Below are positions 34,598 to 43,046 of a stretch of 64,000 nucleotides of DNA, in pieces (position 1 is the stretch's first letter; each line of letters starts with the position of its first letter). The stretch is from Candidatus Leptofilum proximum (lineage in GTDB: Bacteria; Chloroflexota; Anaerolineae; Promineifilales; Promineifilaceae), in NCBI GenBank assembly GCA_016710325.1, contig JADJXK010000002.1, forward strand, positions 1,116,001 to 1,180,000, in the 5' to 3' direction. Both the position numbers and the translations under genes were made by a program. The notes beneath the pieces are model-generated. The model saw only the letters and a list, made by a program, of their open reading frames with translations, did no database searches and was not told the origin of the DNA.

Positions 34598-35173
34598 ATG
34601 AAAAATTATTGGTCAAAGATGTTCAAGAATCTGGTAAAAGACGAAAAAGGTGTTAGCGCGCTGGAAACCGCAATCATCCTCATTGCTTTCGTGGTTGTAG
34701 CCGCCATTTTCGCATTTACAATTTTGTCCGCAGGCACCACCTCTACCGAACAGAGTAAAGAAGCCATCTACGCCGGTCTTTCCGAAGTTCGTAGCTCGAT
34801 GGAACTGCGCGGCGCTGTGGTAGCCGAAACCGACGGCACCGAAGTGACCAGCATCATCTTCAGCGTGGCTAACGCGGCTGGTGGCGATGCCATCGACCTG
34901 ACCGCCCCGGCGAACAATACCCTGATAATCGACTACCGCGACAATTCGCAGCGTTCTGCCAACGAGGACTGGACGCTCAACTGGATTGTTCGTAACGACA
35001 CAGACGATCTGCTGGAAGAAGGTGAATTGGCTGAAATTACCGTTGACTTAACCGGCTTAGGCCTGGGTGCCAACACCCAGTTCGCTATGGAAATTAAACC
35101 GGGGCAAGGTGGTGTGGTTGTCGTAGAACGTACGACCCCCGCTTTCCTGGACACGATTATCGACCTCCGTTAA
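34598..35173 (+). CDS. arlB: Archaellin (archaeal-type flagellin), major filament subunit
   Basis: 191 residues. A class III (type IV pilin-like) signal, basic and ending DEKG, precedes a hydrophobic helix beginning VSALETAIILIAFVVVAAIF. This segment is nearly the same as in euryarchaeal archaellins, which are cut after the Gly and packed by this helix in the filament core. The rest (about residues 50-191) is a beta-rich outer domain with the archaellin-type ending MEIKPGQGGVVVVERTTPA. Bacterial flagellin and Tad or Flp pilins do not have this combination. AAAGGAG before the ATG at 34598 sets the start and is an ordinary bacterial ribosome-binding site. Stator, ATPase and platform genes follow directly, which supports the identity. 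Confidence 0.92.
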   Translation: MKNYWSKMFKNLVKDEKGVSALETAIILIAFVVVAAIFAFTILSAGTTSTEQSKEAIYAGLSEVRSSMELRGAVVAETDGTEVTSIIFSVANAAGGDAIDLTAPANNTLIIDYRDNSQRSANEDWTLNWIVRNDTDDLLEEGELAEITVDLTGLGLGANTQFAMEIKPGQGGVVVVERTTPAFLDTIIDLR

Positions 35174-35224
35174 GTCATCAAGCTTAAGAGGCCTGCCGCA
35201 ACAGGTCTGTCCTTAAGAATTCAG

Positions 35225-35258
35225 GTGGCACGTCCCGGCAACATTAAGGACGTGCCAC
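35225..35258 (+). terminator. Hairpin after archaellin gene, possible attenuator
   Basis: An 11-base stem GTGGCACGTCC / GGACGTGCCAC (35225-35235, 35248-35258) with a 12-base loop. No T run follows. It may act as a partial terminator or protect the mRNA 3' end, so that the filament protein is made in much larger amounts than the machine components. Another weak inverted repeat (CTTAAG arms) lies just before it. Confidence 0.55.
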
Positions 35259-35373
35259 TTATCCGATTGTTACAAACTGGCAAAAAGATAGCGGCACTGA
35301 AGAGCATTGTGGGTTCTGGCTATATTGAGGGATGCGCTTTATTCCGCCCACGTCCACATCTGGGAGGCGCACT

Positions 35374-36492
35374 GTGGCACTCGAAGACAGAGTACGAGAG
35401 TTAGAAGAGGAGTTGAAGGTCCTGAAGAATGAAATCCAGACAACCTTGTTGGATATTCAAGAACAAATCCTTTCTCATTACTACCCTTCACTTTATCCAT
35501 CCGCTAACAAAGAAGCCAATCTGGCCCAGGTAAACATTGCCCGGCACGCGGCCGAAGCAGCTGCTGCCCAGGCCGCACCGGCAGCTGTGCCCGCCGCACA
35601 GGTGGCGCCTGCGCAGGCTGCTGTGCCAGCCCAGGCAGCCCCACCACCCGTACACTCACACGCACCGGTCAGTGGGGCCGTGCAGGTGAATCCGTCTGCG
35701 CCAAGTTATAACGGCAAGTACAAGACGCAGACAGTTACCCTGGTTGAAGAGCCAGAAGAAAGTGACGATGGAGAACCCGAGCCCTTAAAAGAAGAGGCGG
35801 CGCCTAAACGCCTGGCTGTAGTGCCCCAAACAACCCACAAAAAGCCCAGTGCTGCTGCCAATGGCCACATGCCAGACGATTATCTAGACGATTTTCTGCC
35901 CCAAAGGCCTGAAGCAGAAGGGCTGTCCGCGGAAGATGAGGCCTTTTTGGATGCGATTGTAGCCAAAGAGAGAGGTGACGCGAAGGATACGGCCGTCTCC
36001 TTCGATGAGTTCAAAAATCTGGTGCAGCAAAAGGCACCCGATACCAACCTGGAAGAAGAGTCATTTACCGAAGCATTGTTAAACGAGCTGCTCAAAGATT
36101 CGCTCACCGATGCAGCCGAAGCGCATCTCAGCCTAGACGACCTGTTTGCCGATCCAGAACCACATGAATCTGGGAACAATGTCAACCGGCAGGCGGTGAA
36201 ATCAACCGTCCGCAAACTGTTAAACTGGGTCGATGAAAGTGTTAGCGTTATCGGTAAAGACCCGACCAAACAAGCCATTGCCATGTACGTGCGCGCCGGT
36301 GACGTCTCTGGCGAGATGCGCGAAGCCCTGATGCTTCTGGTCGATTCCAGCCACGTCGAACCGGCGACGGAAAAAGCGGGCATCCGGCAAATTATCGACA
36401 CCTTGGGTGAGCTAAATGACATTCTGGATCACCATTCGCCAGAATACCTGAACACAGTCATGAGTCTCATCACGGAGGTCAACTTTGGATAA
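35374..36492 (+). CDS. ArlC/D/E-like archaellum switch protein
   Basis: About 372 residues. A coiled-coil start (EDRVRELEEELKVLKNEIQT), an Ala/Pro-rich linker (about residues 60-110), an acidic middle, and a C-terminal helical domain (about 272-370, VRKLLNWVDESVSVIGKDPT followed by YVRAGDVSGEMREALML) that resembles the FlaD/FlaE (ArlD/E) domain. In archaea ArlC/D/E connect the chemotaxis machinery with the motor. One protein appears to replace the several archaeal ones. The start is probably GTG at 35374 with GGGAGG upstream, although ATG at 35332 is possible. Its stop overlaps the next start by eight bases. Confidence 0.8.
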   Translation: MALEDRVRELEEELKVLKNEIQTTLLDIQEQILSHYYPSLYPSANKEANLAQVNIARHAAEAAAAQAAPAAVPAAQVAPAQAAVPAQAAPPPVHSHAPVSGAVQVNPSAPSYNGKYKTQTVTLVEEPEESDDGEPEPLKEEAAPKRLAVVPQTTHKKPSAAANGHMPDDYLDDFLPQRPEAEGLSAEDEAFLDAIVAKERGDAKDTAVSFDEFKNLVQQKAPDTNLEEESFTEALLNELLKDSLTDAAEAHLSLDDLFADPEPHESGNNVNRQAVKSTVRKLLNWVDESVSVIGKDPTKQAIAMYVRAGDVSGEMREALMLLVDSSHVEPATEKAGIRQIIDTLGELNDILDHHSPEYLNTVMSLITEVNFG

Positions 36493-36997
36493 GACAATCG
36501 TCACCGCGTTTATGGTCATCATCAGCATTGTTGCTTCCGTCACGGTGTTCAACTCCATGTACCCCGCCATCCAGCAAAGCAGTGATGCTATGGTGAACAT
36601 GAAATCCCGCCTGGATGATCGCATGAAAAGCCAGGTTGAAATTGTCCATGCCAGCGGTGAATTGAACAGCAGCGGCGCCTGGCAAGACGCCAATGGCGAC
36701 GGCCGTTTCAACGTCTTCTTCTGGACCAAAAACATCGGCTCAAACCGCATCTCTGCCCTGGACCGTGTCGACGTTTTTTTTGGCCCTGAAGGTGACTTCG
36801 CCCGCATTCCCCACCAAAACACCGCCGGGGGCATCTTTCCCTACTGGACCTATACCCTGGTAAACGACACCAGCTGGAATCCTACCGCCACCCTGGAAAT
36901 AACCATCCACTTTGGCGGTACCCTGGCCTCTGGCCGCTATTTCATCAAAGTTATTACGCCAAACGGCGTTGAAGATGACTATTTCATGGGTCTATAA
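36485..36997 (+). CDS. ArlF/ArlG-like archaellum stator protein (first)
   Basis: 170 residues: one N-terminal helix (about 5-27, TAFMVIISIVASVTVF), a short polar helix (SRLDDRMKSQVEIVHASGEL), and a beta-sandwich domain (FFWTKNIGSNRISALDRVDV, then GRYFIKVITPNG). This is the pattern of archaellar FlaF/FlaG, where the external domain anchors the motor to the S-layer. Gene order suggests ArlF, while the post-helix segment looks more like ArlG, so I leave the letter open. The start is TTG at 36485, supported by CGGAGG upstream and by an eight-base overlap with the previous gene. Confidence 0.8.
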   Translation: MDKTIVTAFMVIISIVASVTVFNSMYPAIQQSSDAMVNMKSRLDDRMKSQVEIVHASGELNSSGAWQDANGDGRFNVFFWTKNIGSNRISALDRVDVFFGPEGDFARIPHQNTAGGIFPYWTYTLVNDTSWNPTATLEITIHFGGTLASGRYFIKVITPNGVEDDYFMGL

Positions 36998-36999
36998 CA

Positions 37000-37527
37000 A
37001 TGGAATCACTTATTACCGTCATTCTCGTCGTTACCCTCATACTCTTCGCCGGGCTTAACGTCTTCCAGGAAACTCTAGATGCCCAAAACGACCTGGCCGC
37101 TACCTGGCAAGAAATGGAAGATTTGTCTGGCGAGCGGGCCCGAACGGCGCTCACCCCCATTTCATCGACCATTAAAAACAATGGCGCAACCGTCGAAGTC
37201 ATCTTCAAAAACGATGGTTCCACCAAGCTGGCCGATTTTGATCGCTGGGATCTGTTCCTGCAGTATTACACCGACGGCGCCACCTACGAGATCGATTGGT
37301 ACCCCTACGTCAGCGCCGTGCCGGGCAGCAACCAGTGGACCAACGCAGGCATTTATGTAGATGCCACCACAGCTCAAGGCGAAGTCTTCGAGCCAGGCAT
37401 CCTCAACCCTGGAGAAGAGATCGTCATCCAGGTTCAGGTTGCGCCCAGCGTTGGCCTCACATCCACCAACATGCTCGCCATTAGCACAGAGTACGGCATT
37501 CAAGCTTCCACCATCATCACGCGTTAG
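37000..37527 (+). CDS. ArlF/ArlG-like archaellum stator protein (second)
   Basis: 175 residues with the same plan as the previous gene: an N-terminal helix (about 3-22, LITVILVVTLILFAGLNVFQ), a polar helix, then a beta domain (VEVIFKNDGSTKLADFDRWD, FEPGILNPGEEIVIQVQVA). ArlF and ArlG form a complex in archaea, in which ArlG makes a short filament capped by ArlF. The two genes here are separated by two bases, as expected for partners made in equal amounts. Which of the two is ArlG is not decided by sequence. Confidence 0.8.
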   Translation: MESLITVILVVTLILFAGLNVFQETLDAQNDLAATWQEMEDLSGERARTALTPISSTIKNNGATVEVIFKNDGSTKLADFDRWDLFLQYYTDGATYEIDWYPYVSAVPGSNQWTNAGIYVDATTAQGEVFEPGILNPGEEIVIQVQVAPSVGLTSTNMLAISTEYGIQASTIITR

Positions 37528-37650
37528 CTAGTATTGCGCGGCAGAGAACCTTTTCAGGTAAATAAGTGTGCCGCGCAATACTCAAACTGAAGCAATTTGC
37601 GAAAAAGCTATCCGTCAAAAGATGTTTGCTTCAGTACCAGGCAGAAAATT

Positions 37651-38355
37651 ATGAACGTCTACAGAACCAAACCCGTTGTGTCAACAGGCAGTGAAGAGCT
37701 GGATAACAAAGTCGGTGGCGGCATTCCACTGGGTTCACTCACGCTTATTGAAGGCGGATCGCACTCTGGTAAATCGGTATTTTCCCAACAGCTCCTCTGG
37801 GGCTCGCTGCGCGACGGTTATCGTATCTCACTCTTTACCAGCGAAAATACGGTCAAAAGCCTCATGCGCCAGATGGACAGCCTGAATCTGAACGTACAAA
37901 CCAACCTGCTGTTGGGCCATCTGCGCATCTATCCGATGGAAGTCTCCAAATCGCAAGAAGAAGCCTTGGAAGCGCTGCTGGCCGCCCTCAAGGCAGAGGC
38001 GGCCAAAGAACGTGATCTGATCTTTGTCGACGCCCTGACGCCGTTTATTTCCGGGTCACCGGCCGGCATGGTCATTAGCTATTTTGAGCAGTGCAAACGG
38101 CTCTGCTCCAACGGCACAACCGTTGTGACCATTATTCACTCGCACGCCGTGGACCAGGATTTGCTGGTGCGCATTCAATCGCTGTGTGATGCTCACCTGC
38201 GGCTGAGAACAGAAAACGCGGGCAGCAAGCTCGTCAAAATTATGGAAGTGGCCAAGATCCGCGGCGCCAGCAAAAATACGGGCAACATCATCAGTTTTGA
38301 AATTGAACCAGGCATTGGCATGCGAATTATTCCCATCAGTAAAGCACAAGGTTAA
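37651..38355 (+). CDS. arlH: ArlH, KaiC-like ATP-binding archaellum regulator
   Basis: About 234 residues, the usual ArlH size, and a single RecA/KaiC-like domain. Walker A is EGGSHSGKSVF after the KaiC-type start STGSEELDNKVGGGIPLGSL. Walker B is DLIFVDALTPFI. ArlH binds ATP and sits as a ring under the motor ATPase ArlI in the cytoplasm. This protein is specific to archaella; Tad and type IV pilus loci have no counterpart, so it is strong evidence for the assignment. The ATG at 37651 is chosen from the domain start; the ribosome-binding site is weak. Confidence 0.93.
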   Translation: MNVYRTKPVVSTGSEELDNKVGGGIPLGSLTLIEGGSHSGKSVFSQQLLWGSLRDGYRISLFTSENTVKSLMRQMDSLNLNVQTNLLLGHLRIYPMEVSKSQEEALEALLAALKAEAAKERDLIFVDALTPFISGSPAGMVISYFEQCKRLCSNGTTVVTIIHSHAVDQDLLVRIQSLCDAHLRLRTENAGSKLVKIMEVAKIRGASKNTGNIISFEIEPGIGMRIIPISKAQG

Positions 38356-38361
38356 GGAAAG

Positions 38362-40056
38362 ATGGCCGACGTATTATTACCTTTTCCCGAAGAGAGAATC
38401 GACTATCGCAAAATTAGTCGTGGGGATGATTTTCTACGAGGGTTTCCCTACGAACTGCGTGAGGCAGCGTTGGGGAAACCGTGCCTGGCCGCTTATCTCG
38501 CTGCACTGCCTATCAATGAAATCGGCATTCCCGAGTACTACCCCACCCCAGACCGCTCGCTCAGCAAGCTGGAACGGCGTAATCTCATCTATCCTATCCG
38601 CAAGGGGAATTTTGTTCACATTTATCCAGATGAACAAAGCGAACGTGACTATTACATCGTCATTGAACCAACGCTGGGGGTGAACCTCAACGGCATCTCG
38701 CGCGAAATTGAGCTGAAGCTATTGGACATGGCCGAAGAAATTGGCGAAACAGATGAGGAAGACCGGGAAAAGGTCTTCATGGAAAGCCTGGACAAGATTC
38801 TGACAGTGAAATCCGGCAAAAACGGCAAAAGCAAGGACAGGCGCCTGTCGGTAACACCGCTGCAAATGGAAGCCATTCGCTACACCACTTTGCGCGATAA
38901 GATTGGCGTCGGTGCGCTGGATCCGCTGCTTAGCGACGAGTTCATTGAAGATATCAGCTGCAGCGGGATTGGCCCCATCTTTTTGGAGCACAAGCTGTTT
39001 AAGAGCCTCAAGACGTCCATCGTTTTTTCCAACCACGAGCAGCTGGATGCCTTTGTGGTGTGGCTGGGCGAACGGATTAAGCAGCCGGTTACACTGCGTA
39101 ACCCCATCGTGGACTCAGTTTTGCCGGACGGATCGCGCATTAACATTGTATACGGCCGTGACATCACCAAACGCGGCAGCAACTTCACCATCCGTAAATT
39201 TGCCGAAGAGCCGCTGAATATTCTTAAACTCATCGACTTTGGCGGTATTACCTCCACCATGGCTGCCTACCTCTGGCTGGCCATTGAAGATGACCTGAAT
39301 GTGTTTGTTTCCGGCGAAACCGCTTCGGGCAAAACCACCCTGCTCAATGCCCTCACCACCTTCATCAAGCCCGATGCCAAAATCGTCACCATCGAGGATA
39401 CACCTGAACTCCAGGTACCGCAGGAAAACTGGCTGCGTGAAGTGGTCAAAAACATGGGCGCCGACGACCAGGGCGCCTCGGTGACCATGTTTGACCTGCT
39501 AAAAGCCGCCCTGCGGCAGCGCCCCAACCGCATCATGATTGGTGAAATTCGCGGTGAAGAAGGGAATATTGCCTTTGGTGCAATGCAGACGGGCCACGGG
39601 GTAATGGCCACCTTCCACGCCTCTTCTGTGGAAAAGCTCATTCAGCGTCTCACTGGCGCTCCCATTCTGGTTCCCAAAACCTACGTGCCCAACCTCGACC
39701 TGGTGGTTATCCAGATGGCCGTACGCGGCCCTAATGGCAACACGCTGCGCCGCATTTTGAGCATCAACGAGATTGTGGACTACGATCCATCAACCAACAG
39801 TTTTTCCTACATCACCGCCTTCCGCTGGCGCCCCGACGATGACACCTTTGAGTTTCCCGCCTACATGAACAGCTTCCTGCTGGAAGAAAAAGTGGCCCGT
39901 ATGCGCGGCTACACGGACCAAAACAAGCGAAAAATTTATGATGATCTGAACAAACGCGCCCGCATCCTAGAAAAACTTGGCGCGCAAAAAATCAATGGGT
40001 TTAAAGAGCTTTTCAACATTATGACCGAAGCCAGACGGCAAGGGCTCATCGAATGA
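38362..40056 (+). CDS. arlI: ArlI, archaellum motor and assembly ATPase
   Basis: 564-residue ATPase of the type II/IV secretion family. The long N-terminal domain (about 1-250) contains IEPTLGVNLNGISREIELKL and EDISCSGIGPIFLEHKLFKS. The catalytic domain has Walker A SGETASGKTTLL, the Asp box TIEDTPELQVPQENW, Walker B RIMIGEIRGEE and the His box QTGHGVMATFHASS, in the forms typical of archaeal FlaI and GspE-2 proteins. In archaea it powers both filament assembly and rotation. It starts six bases after arlH. Confidence 0.95.
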   Translation: MADVLLPFPEERIDYRKISRGDDFLRGFPYELREAALGKPCLAAYLAALPINEIGIPEYYPTPDRSLSKLERRNLIYPIRKGNFVHIYPDEQSERDYYIVIEPTLGVNLNGISREIELKLLDMAEEIGETDEEDREKVFMESLDKILTVKSGKNGKSKDRRLSVTPLQMEAIRYTTLRDKIGVGALDPLLSDEFIEDISCSGIGPIFLEHKLFKSLKTSIVFSNHEQLDAFVVWLGERIKQPVTLRNPIVDSVLPDGSRINIVYGRDITKRGSNFTIRKFAEEPLNILKLIDFGGITSTMAAYLWLAIEDDLNVFVSGETASGKTTLLNALTTFIKPDAKIVTIEDTPELQVPQENWLREVVKNMGADDQGASVTMFDLLKAALRQRPNRIMIGEIRGEEGNIAFGAMQTGHGVMATFHASSVEKLIQRLTGAPILVPKTYVPNLDLVVIQMAVRGPNGNTLRRILSINEIVDYDPSTNSFSYITAFRWRPDDDTFEFPAYMNSFLLEEKVARMRGYTDQNKRKIYDDLNKRARILEKLGAQKINGFKELFNIMTEARRQGLIE

Positions 40057-40081
40057 TTGGCGAAAAGAGGGGCATTTTTAT

Positions 40082-41587
40082 ATGGCAGCCATCAGCTCAA
40101 GCACGGCAAAACCGGCCGAAAAGAAAAAACCGTTCAAAAAAACCAAGCTGAAAGAAGTCACCGGGTATGACCTGTTTTACCAGCTGATCTACATGTCGGC
40201 GATTGCGGCAGCCGGCATTGAGCGCCGTAAGATTTTCCAGATGGCTTCTGAACTGCCGCGGAAAACGGCCGCTTACTTTCGCCGCATTCACCTCCTCTCA
40301 CAGCGGCTGGGCTACGACTACTCCGAATCCTGCAAAATTGTCGGTGAAAAAGTTGGCTCGGAAGTGATGAAAAGTCTGCTGCTGCGTATGGCCGACGCCT
40401 TGAGCGCTGGCCAGCCCGAAGCGAGCTTCCTGGCTGAAGAAGCCGAGATTCAAACCCTCGCCTACGAAAAGGAATACGAACGTGACCTGGAATCGCTGAA
40501 AAAGTGGACTGACGGGTACGCCTCGCTCATTATTGCTTCCGCGCTCATCATCATCGTCAACCTCATCTCGGTCCTGATTTACCCCATTGACTCCTCCATG
40601 GTAGGCACGCTGGTGCTGGTCGGTGTGGCTACGGCCGCTGGAGGTGCCTGGATATTGTCTCGCGCCGCCCCCGCCGAAAAACGCGCCCTTTTTGCCGAAG
40701 GCAAAGATGGCCCAAAGCTCCAACGCATGGCGCGCACCTTAACCACGTTTGGCGGGGCCGCCGCTGTTATGATTTGCGTCCCGTTGGCCACGTTTGTGCT
40801 AGACCTGGGCTATGCCCTGATTCTGGCAGGCATATGCATGCTGCCAGCCGGTCTCACCAGCCTGTTGGCGGGCCGGGAAGCTGCCAGAAAAGATATGGAA
40901 ATTGGTTCATTTCTGCGGTCGTTAGGCACGTATGCCACCGCTACCGGCACCACCATCGGTGAATCACTCGACCGGCTGGATCTCAGCTCCTTCCCCACCA
41001 TCAATCCGGACCTCAAACGGCTGCGCGCCCGCATGCGCGCCTCTATCGATCCCACACTTTGTTGGAAAAAGTTTTCCGAGGAAACTGGCAGCCGCCTGAT
41101 TATGGAAACCACCGTCATTTTTAACGATGCCATTGGCCTGGGTGGCGCTGCCGACACCGTGGGGCTTTTTGCCGCCGAATACGCTGCTTTGACCAACACA
41201 CTGCGCGCCAAGCGGTTGGTTGTCTCCTCCACGTTCACTTCACTAACTATTGTTATGCACGGCGTGCTGGCGGTTATGATGATTGTTATTTTGGAAGTCA
41301 TTCGCAACTTTTCCATCATCATCGATGAGTCTATGGCTGCCGCTTCTGAAGCCCTGGATGCCGCCACGATGCCTCTACCCAGTTTTGGCTCGCCAGACAT
41401 CAGTTTTTTGGAACCGGTGGCCATTGGCATGGTGATCGCCCTGGCGTTTATCAATGCGTATGCGGTTGCTGTGACAGATGGTGAACATTTGATCAAGGCT
41501 ACACTATACCTGGCTGCCTTGTTGATTTTGTCTGGGGTGGCCATGGTGTTTGTGCCACCAGCCGTGGCCGGTATGGTGGTTATTTAG
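40082..41587 (+). CDS. arlJ: ArlJ, archaellum membrane platform protein
   Basis: 501-residue polytopic membrane protein. Two T2SSF-type cytoplasmic helical domains (about 25-130, with AAAGIERRKIFQMASELPRK; and about 255-385) alternate with membrane helices (about 150-195, 225-262 and 390-500). It is the membrane base on which ArlI acts and from which the filament grows. Longer than PilC-type bacterial proteins and with a terminal helix bundle, it fits the archaeal type. The gene starts 25 bases after arlI. Confidence 0.92.
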   Translation: MAAISSSTAKPAEKKKPFKKTKLKEVTGYDLFYQLIYMSAIAAAGIERRKIFQMASELPRKTAAYFRRIHLLSQRLGYDYSESCKIVGEKVGSEVMKSLLLRMADALSAGQPEASFLAEEAEIQTLAYEKEYERDLESLKKWTDGYASLIIASALIIIVNLISVLIYPIDSSMVGTLVLVGVATAAGGAWILSRAAPAEKRALFAEGKDGPKLQRMARTLTTFGGAAAVMICVPLATFVLDLGYALILAGICMLPAGLTSLLAGREAARKDMEIGSFLRSLGTYATATGTTIGESLDRLDLSSFPTINPDLKRLRARMRASIDPTLCWKKFSEETGSRLIMETTVIFNDAIGLGGAADTVGLFAAEYAALTNTLRAKRLVVSSTFTSLTIVMHGVLAVMMIVILEVIRNFSIIIDESMAAASEALDAATMPLPSFGSPDISFLEPVAIGMVIALAFINAYAVAVTDGEHLIKATLYLAALLILSGVAMVFVPPAVAGMVVI

Positions 41588-41595
41588 GAGTATCA

Positions 41596-42183
41596 ATGTC
41601 TGAAGCTGCTGGAAGTTCTATTACCGATCTACTCATCAACCAGCCTATTTTGGTCTGGAGCCTGGCTGGCGGGCTGGCGATCCTGGTCATTGCCGGGTTC
41701 CTGGGCCTATTCCTATCTTTACGCGGCCGTTCCGCAAACGGCCGTACTGCTAAGGAAGCGTCGCCGGAGGAGCATAAGGATGAGGCCAGGGGTAAGAAGA
41801 CGGCCGTCGCCAACACCAAGACCAAAGGGCGCCAGAAAGGCGCTCCCACCCAGCCGCCTGAAGCTGGCCAGGCCCCCGTCGCCACCAATGCACCCATTGC
41901 CAATGACCAGGCGGGATTTTTGCTGATTGAAGAAAACACCGAGGCGCTGGAGATAGAGCTCGACGAATTAATAGAACTCGACGAAGAAGCCGTAACAGCG
42001 GAACCGGATAAGGAAAATGCGCTGGCAGCCCTTTTTACGGCCGATTCGATAGTTGACCCTCACGTCAAAGCCCTGCGTGACCACCTGCCGGTAATCACTA
42101 TAGACGAGCTGTTGACCAATGTCCGGTCTGTTTCCCATGAGCTGCAAAAACAGATCAACGCCAGCCATACCACCAAACATTGA
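41596..42183 (+). CDS. Unknown one-TM protein of the archaellum locus
   Basis: 195 residues, not recognised. An extracellular or periplasmic start of about 20 residues, one helix (about 21-43, LAGGLAILVIAGFLGLFLSL), then a basic linker rich in Lys/Ala/Pro and an acidic region (about 105-150, with ENTEALEIELDELIELDEEA), ending with a helix. It lies eight bases after arlJ with a clear AGGAG site and one base before the peptidase gene, so it is part of the operon. The basic-then-acidic cytoplasmic tail suggests a docking role with ATPase or switch proteins, which is a guess. Confidence 0.8.
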   Translation: MSEAAGSSITDLLINQPILVWSLAGGLAILVIAGFLGLFLSLRGRSANGRTAKEASPEEHKDEARGKKTAVANTKTKGRQKGAPTQPPEAGQAPVATNAPIANDQAGFLLIEENTEALEIELDELIELDEEAVTAEPDKENALAALFTADSIVDPHVKALRDHLPVITIDELLTNVRSVSHELQKQINASHTTKH

Positions 42184-42184
42184 T

Positions 42185-42862
42185 ATGCCGCACTTACTTG
42201 CTTCCTTTTTTGGCCTGTCGGTGGGCTGGCTGATTTGCTGGCTCAGCGACTGGCTGCCCGCTCAGTTGGGCAGAAATCGCGATGCGTTGAGCACCCCGGC
42301 TTCTGCCCCTGAGCAGGCTGGCAAGGTGACGCCCCTCTCGCTGGGCGTGATGTTGGGCACGGCCGTTCTCTACACTTATCTTTACCACCGCCTGCAATTT
42401 AGCGGTAACTTCTTCTTCCTGGCCGGGCTTACCGGTTTTCTCATCCTCCTGGCCGTGATTGATGTGAAATACCGGCTCATCCTGAATGTGCTCATCGTTC
42501 CAGCTATTGCCATCATCCTGCTCTACCAGTTTTGGCCTGTTACCCAGGCCAGCTGGTTCGCCCTGTTGGGCGGTATGGTGATCTTCTTCTTGTTTATGCT
42601 GGTAGCCATACTTTCGCCAGGCGGTTTGGGCGGCGGAGACGTGAAGCTGGCCACTCTTCTAGGGGTGACGTTTGGTCTGCCTTACGTTTTTTGGGCCTTG
42701 CTGGCAGGCGCTTTGATGGGCGGCGGCACGGCCGTTTTCCTAATGTTTGTGCGCGGCTGGCAGCGCAAAACCCACATCCCCTACGGCCCCTTTTTGTGCC
42801 TGGGCGCAATTGTAGCCTTGCTGGTAAATCCGATTCCCTGGCTGCTCTCCCTGTTAAGGTGA
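42185..42862 (+). CDS. Prepilin peptidase (A24 family), probable archaellin signal peptidase
   Basis: About 225 residues with six to seven helices. The two catalytic aspartates of class III signal peptidases are seen: Asp in LLAVIDVKYRLILNVL and Asp in GLGGGDVKLATLLG (GxGD). The protein resembles the C-terminal part of bacterial PilD/TadV enzymes more than archaeal ArlK/FlaK, and it lacks the zinc-binding methylase domain of PilD. It would remove the signal peptide after Gly in the archaellin. It is the last gene of the compact block that begins with the switch protein. Confidence 0.88.
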   Translation: MPHLLASFFGLSVGWLICWLSDWLPAQLGRNRDALSTPASAPEQAGKVTPLSLGVMLGTAVLYTYLYHRLQFSGNFFFLAGLTGFLILLAVIDVKYRLILNVLIVPAIAIILLYQFWPVTQASWFALLGGMVIFFLFMLVAILSPGGLGGGDVKLATLLGVTFGLPYVFWALLAGALMGGGTAVFLMFVRGWQRKTHIPYGPFLCLGAIVALLVNPIPWLLSLLR

Positions 42863-43046
42863 CTTCGGCCGTTCCCCTATCTACCTGAGTAGAAATCCAG
42901 CCTGTTTGTCAGAAAGATATACATAATACATGAACCGGGAACTTGGCAAACGAGTGACGGCATGATAGCATAACATAAAGTCCTGTAAGCACGTGAGCCA
43001 TCGCTAAAGTCCCTAAAGTAAAACAGCTGCATATTCGGAGGCAAGG

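Noticed and set aside
34598..42862. Reading the locus as a Tad/Flp or type IV pilus system
   Set aside because: There is no secretin, TadZ, PilM or pilin cluster. ArlH, the ArlF/G pair, the ArlD/E-like domain and the archaellin N-terminus point to an archaellum. The ATPase and platform alone would not decide it.
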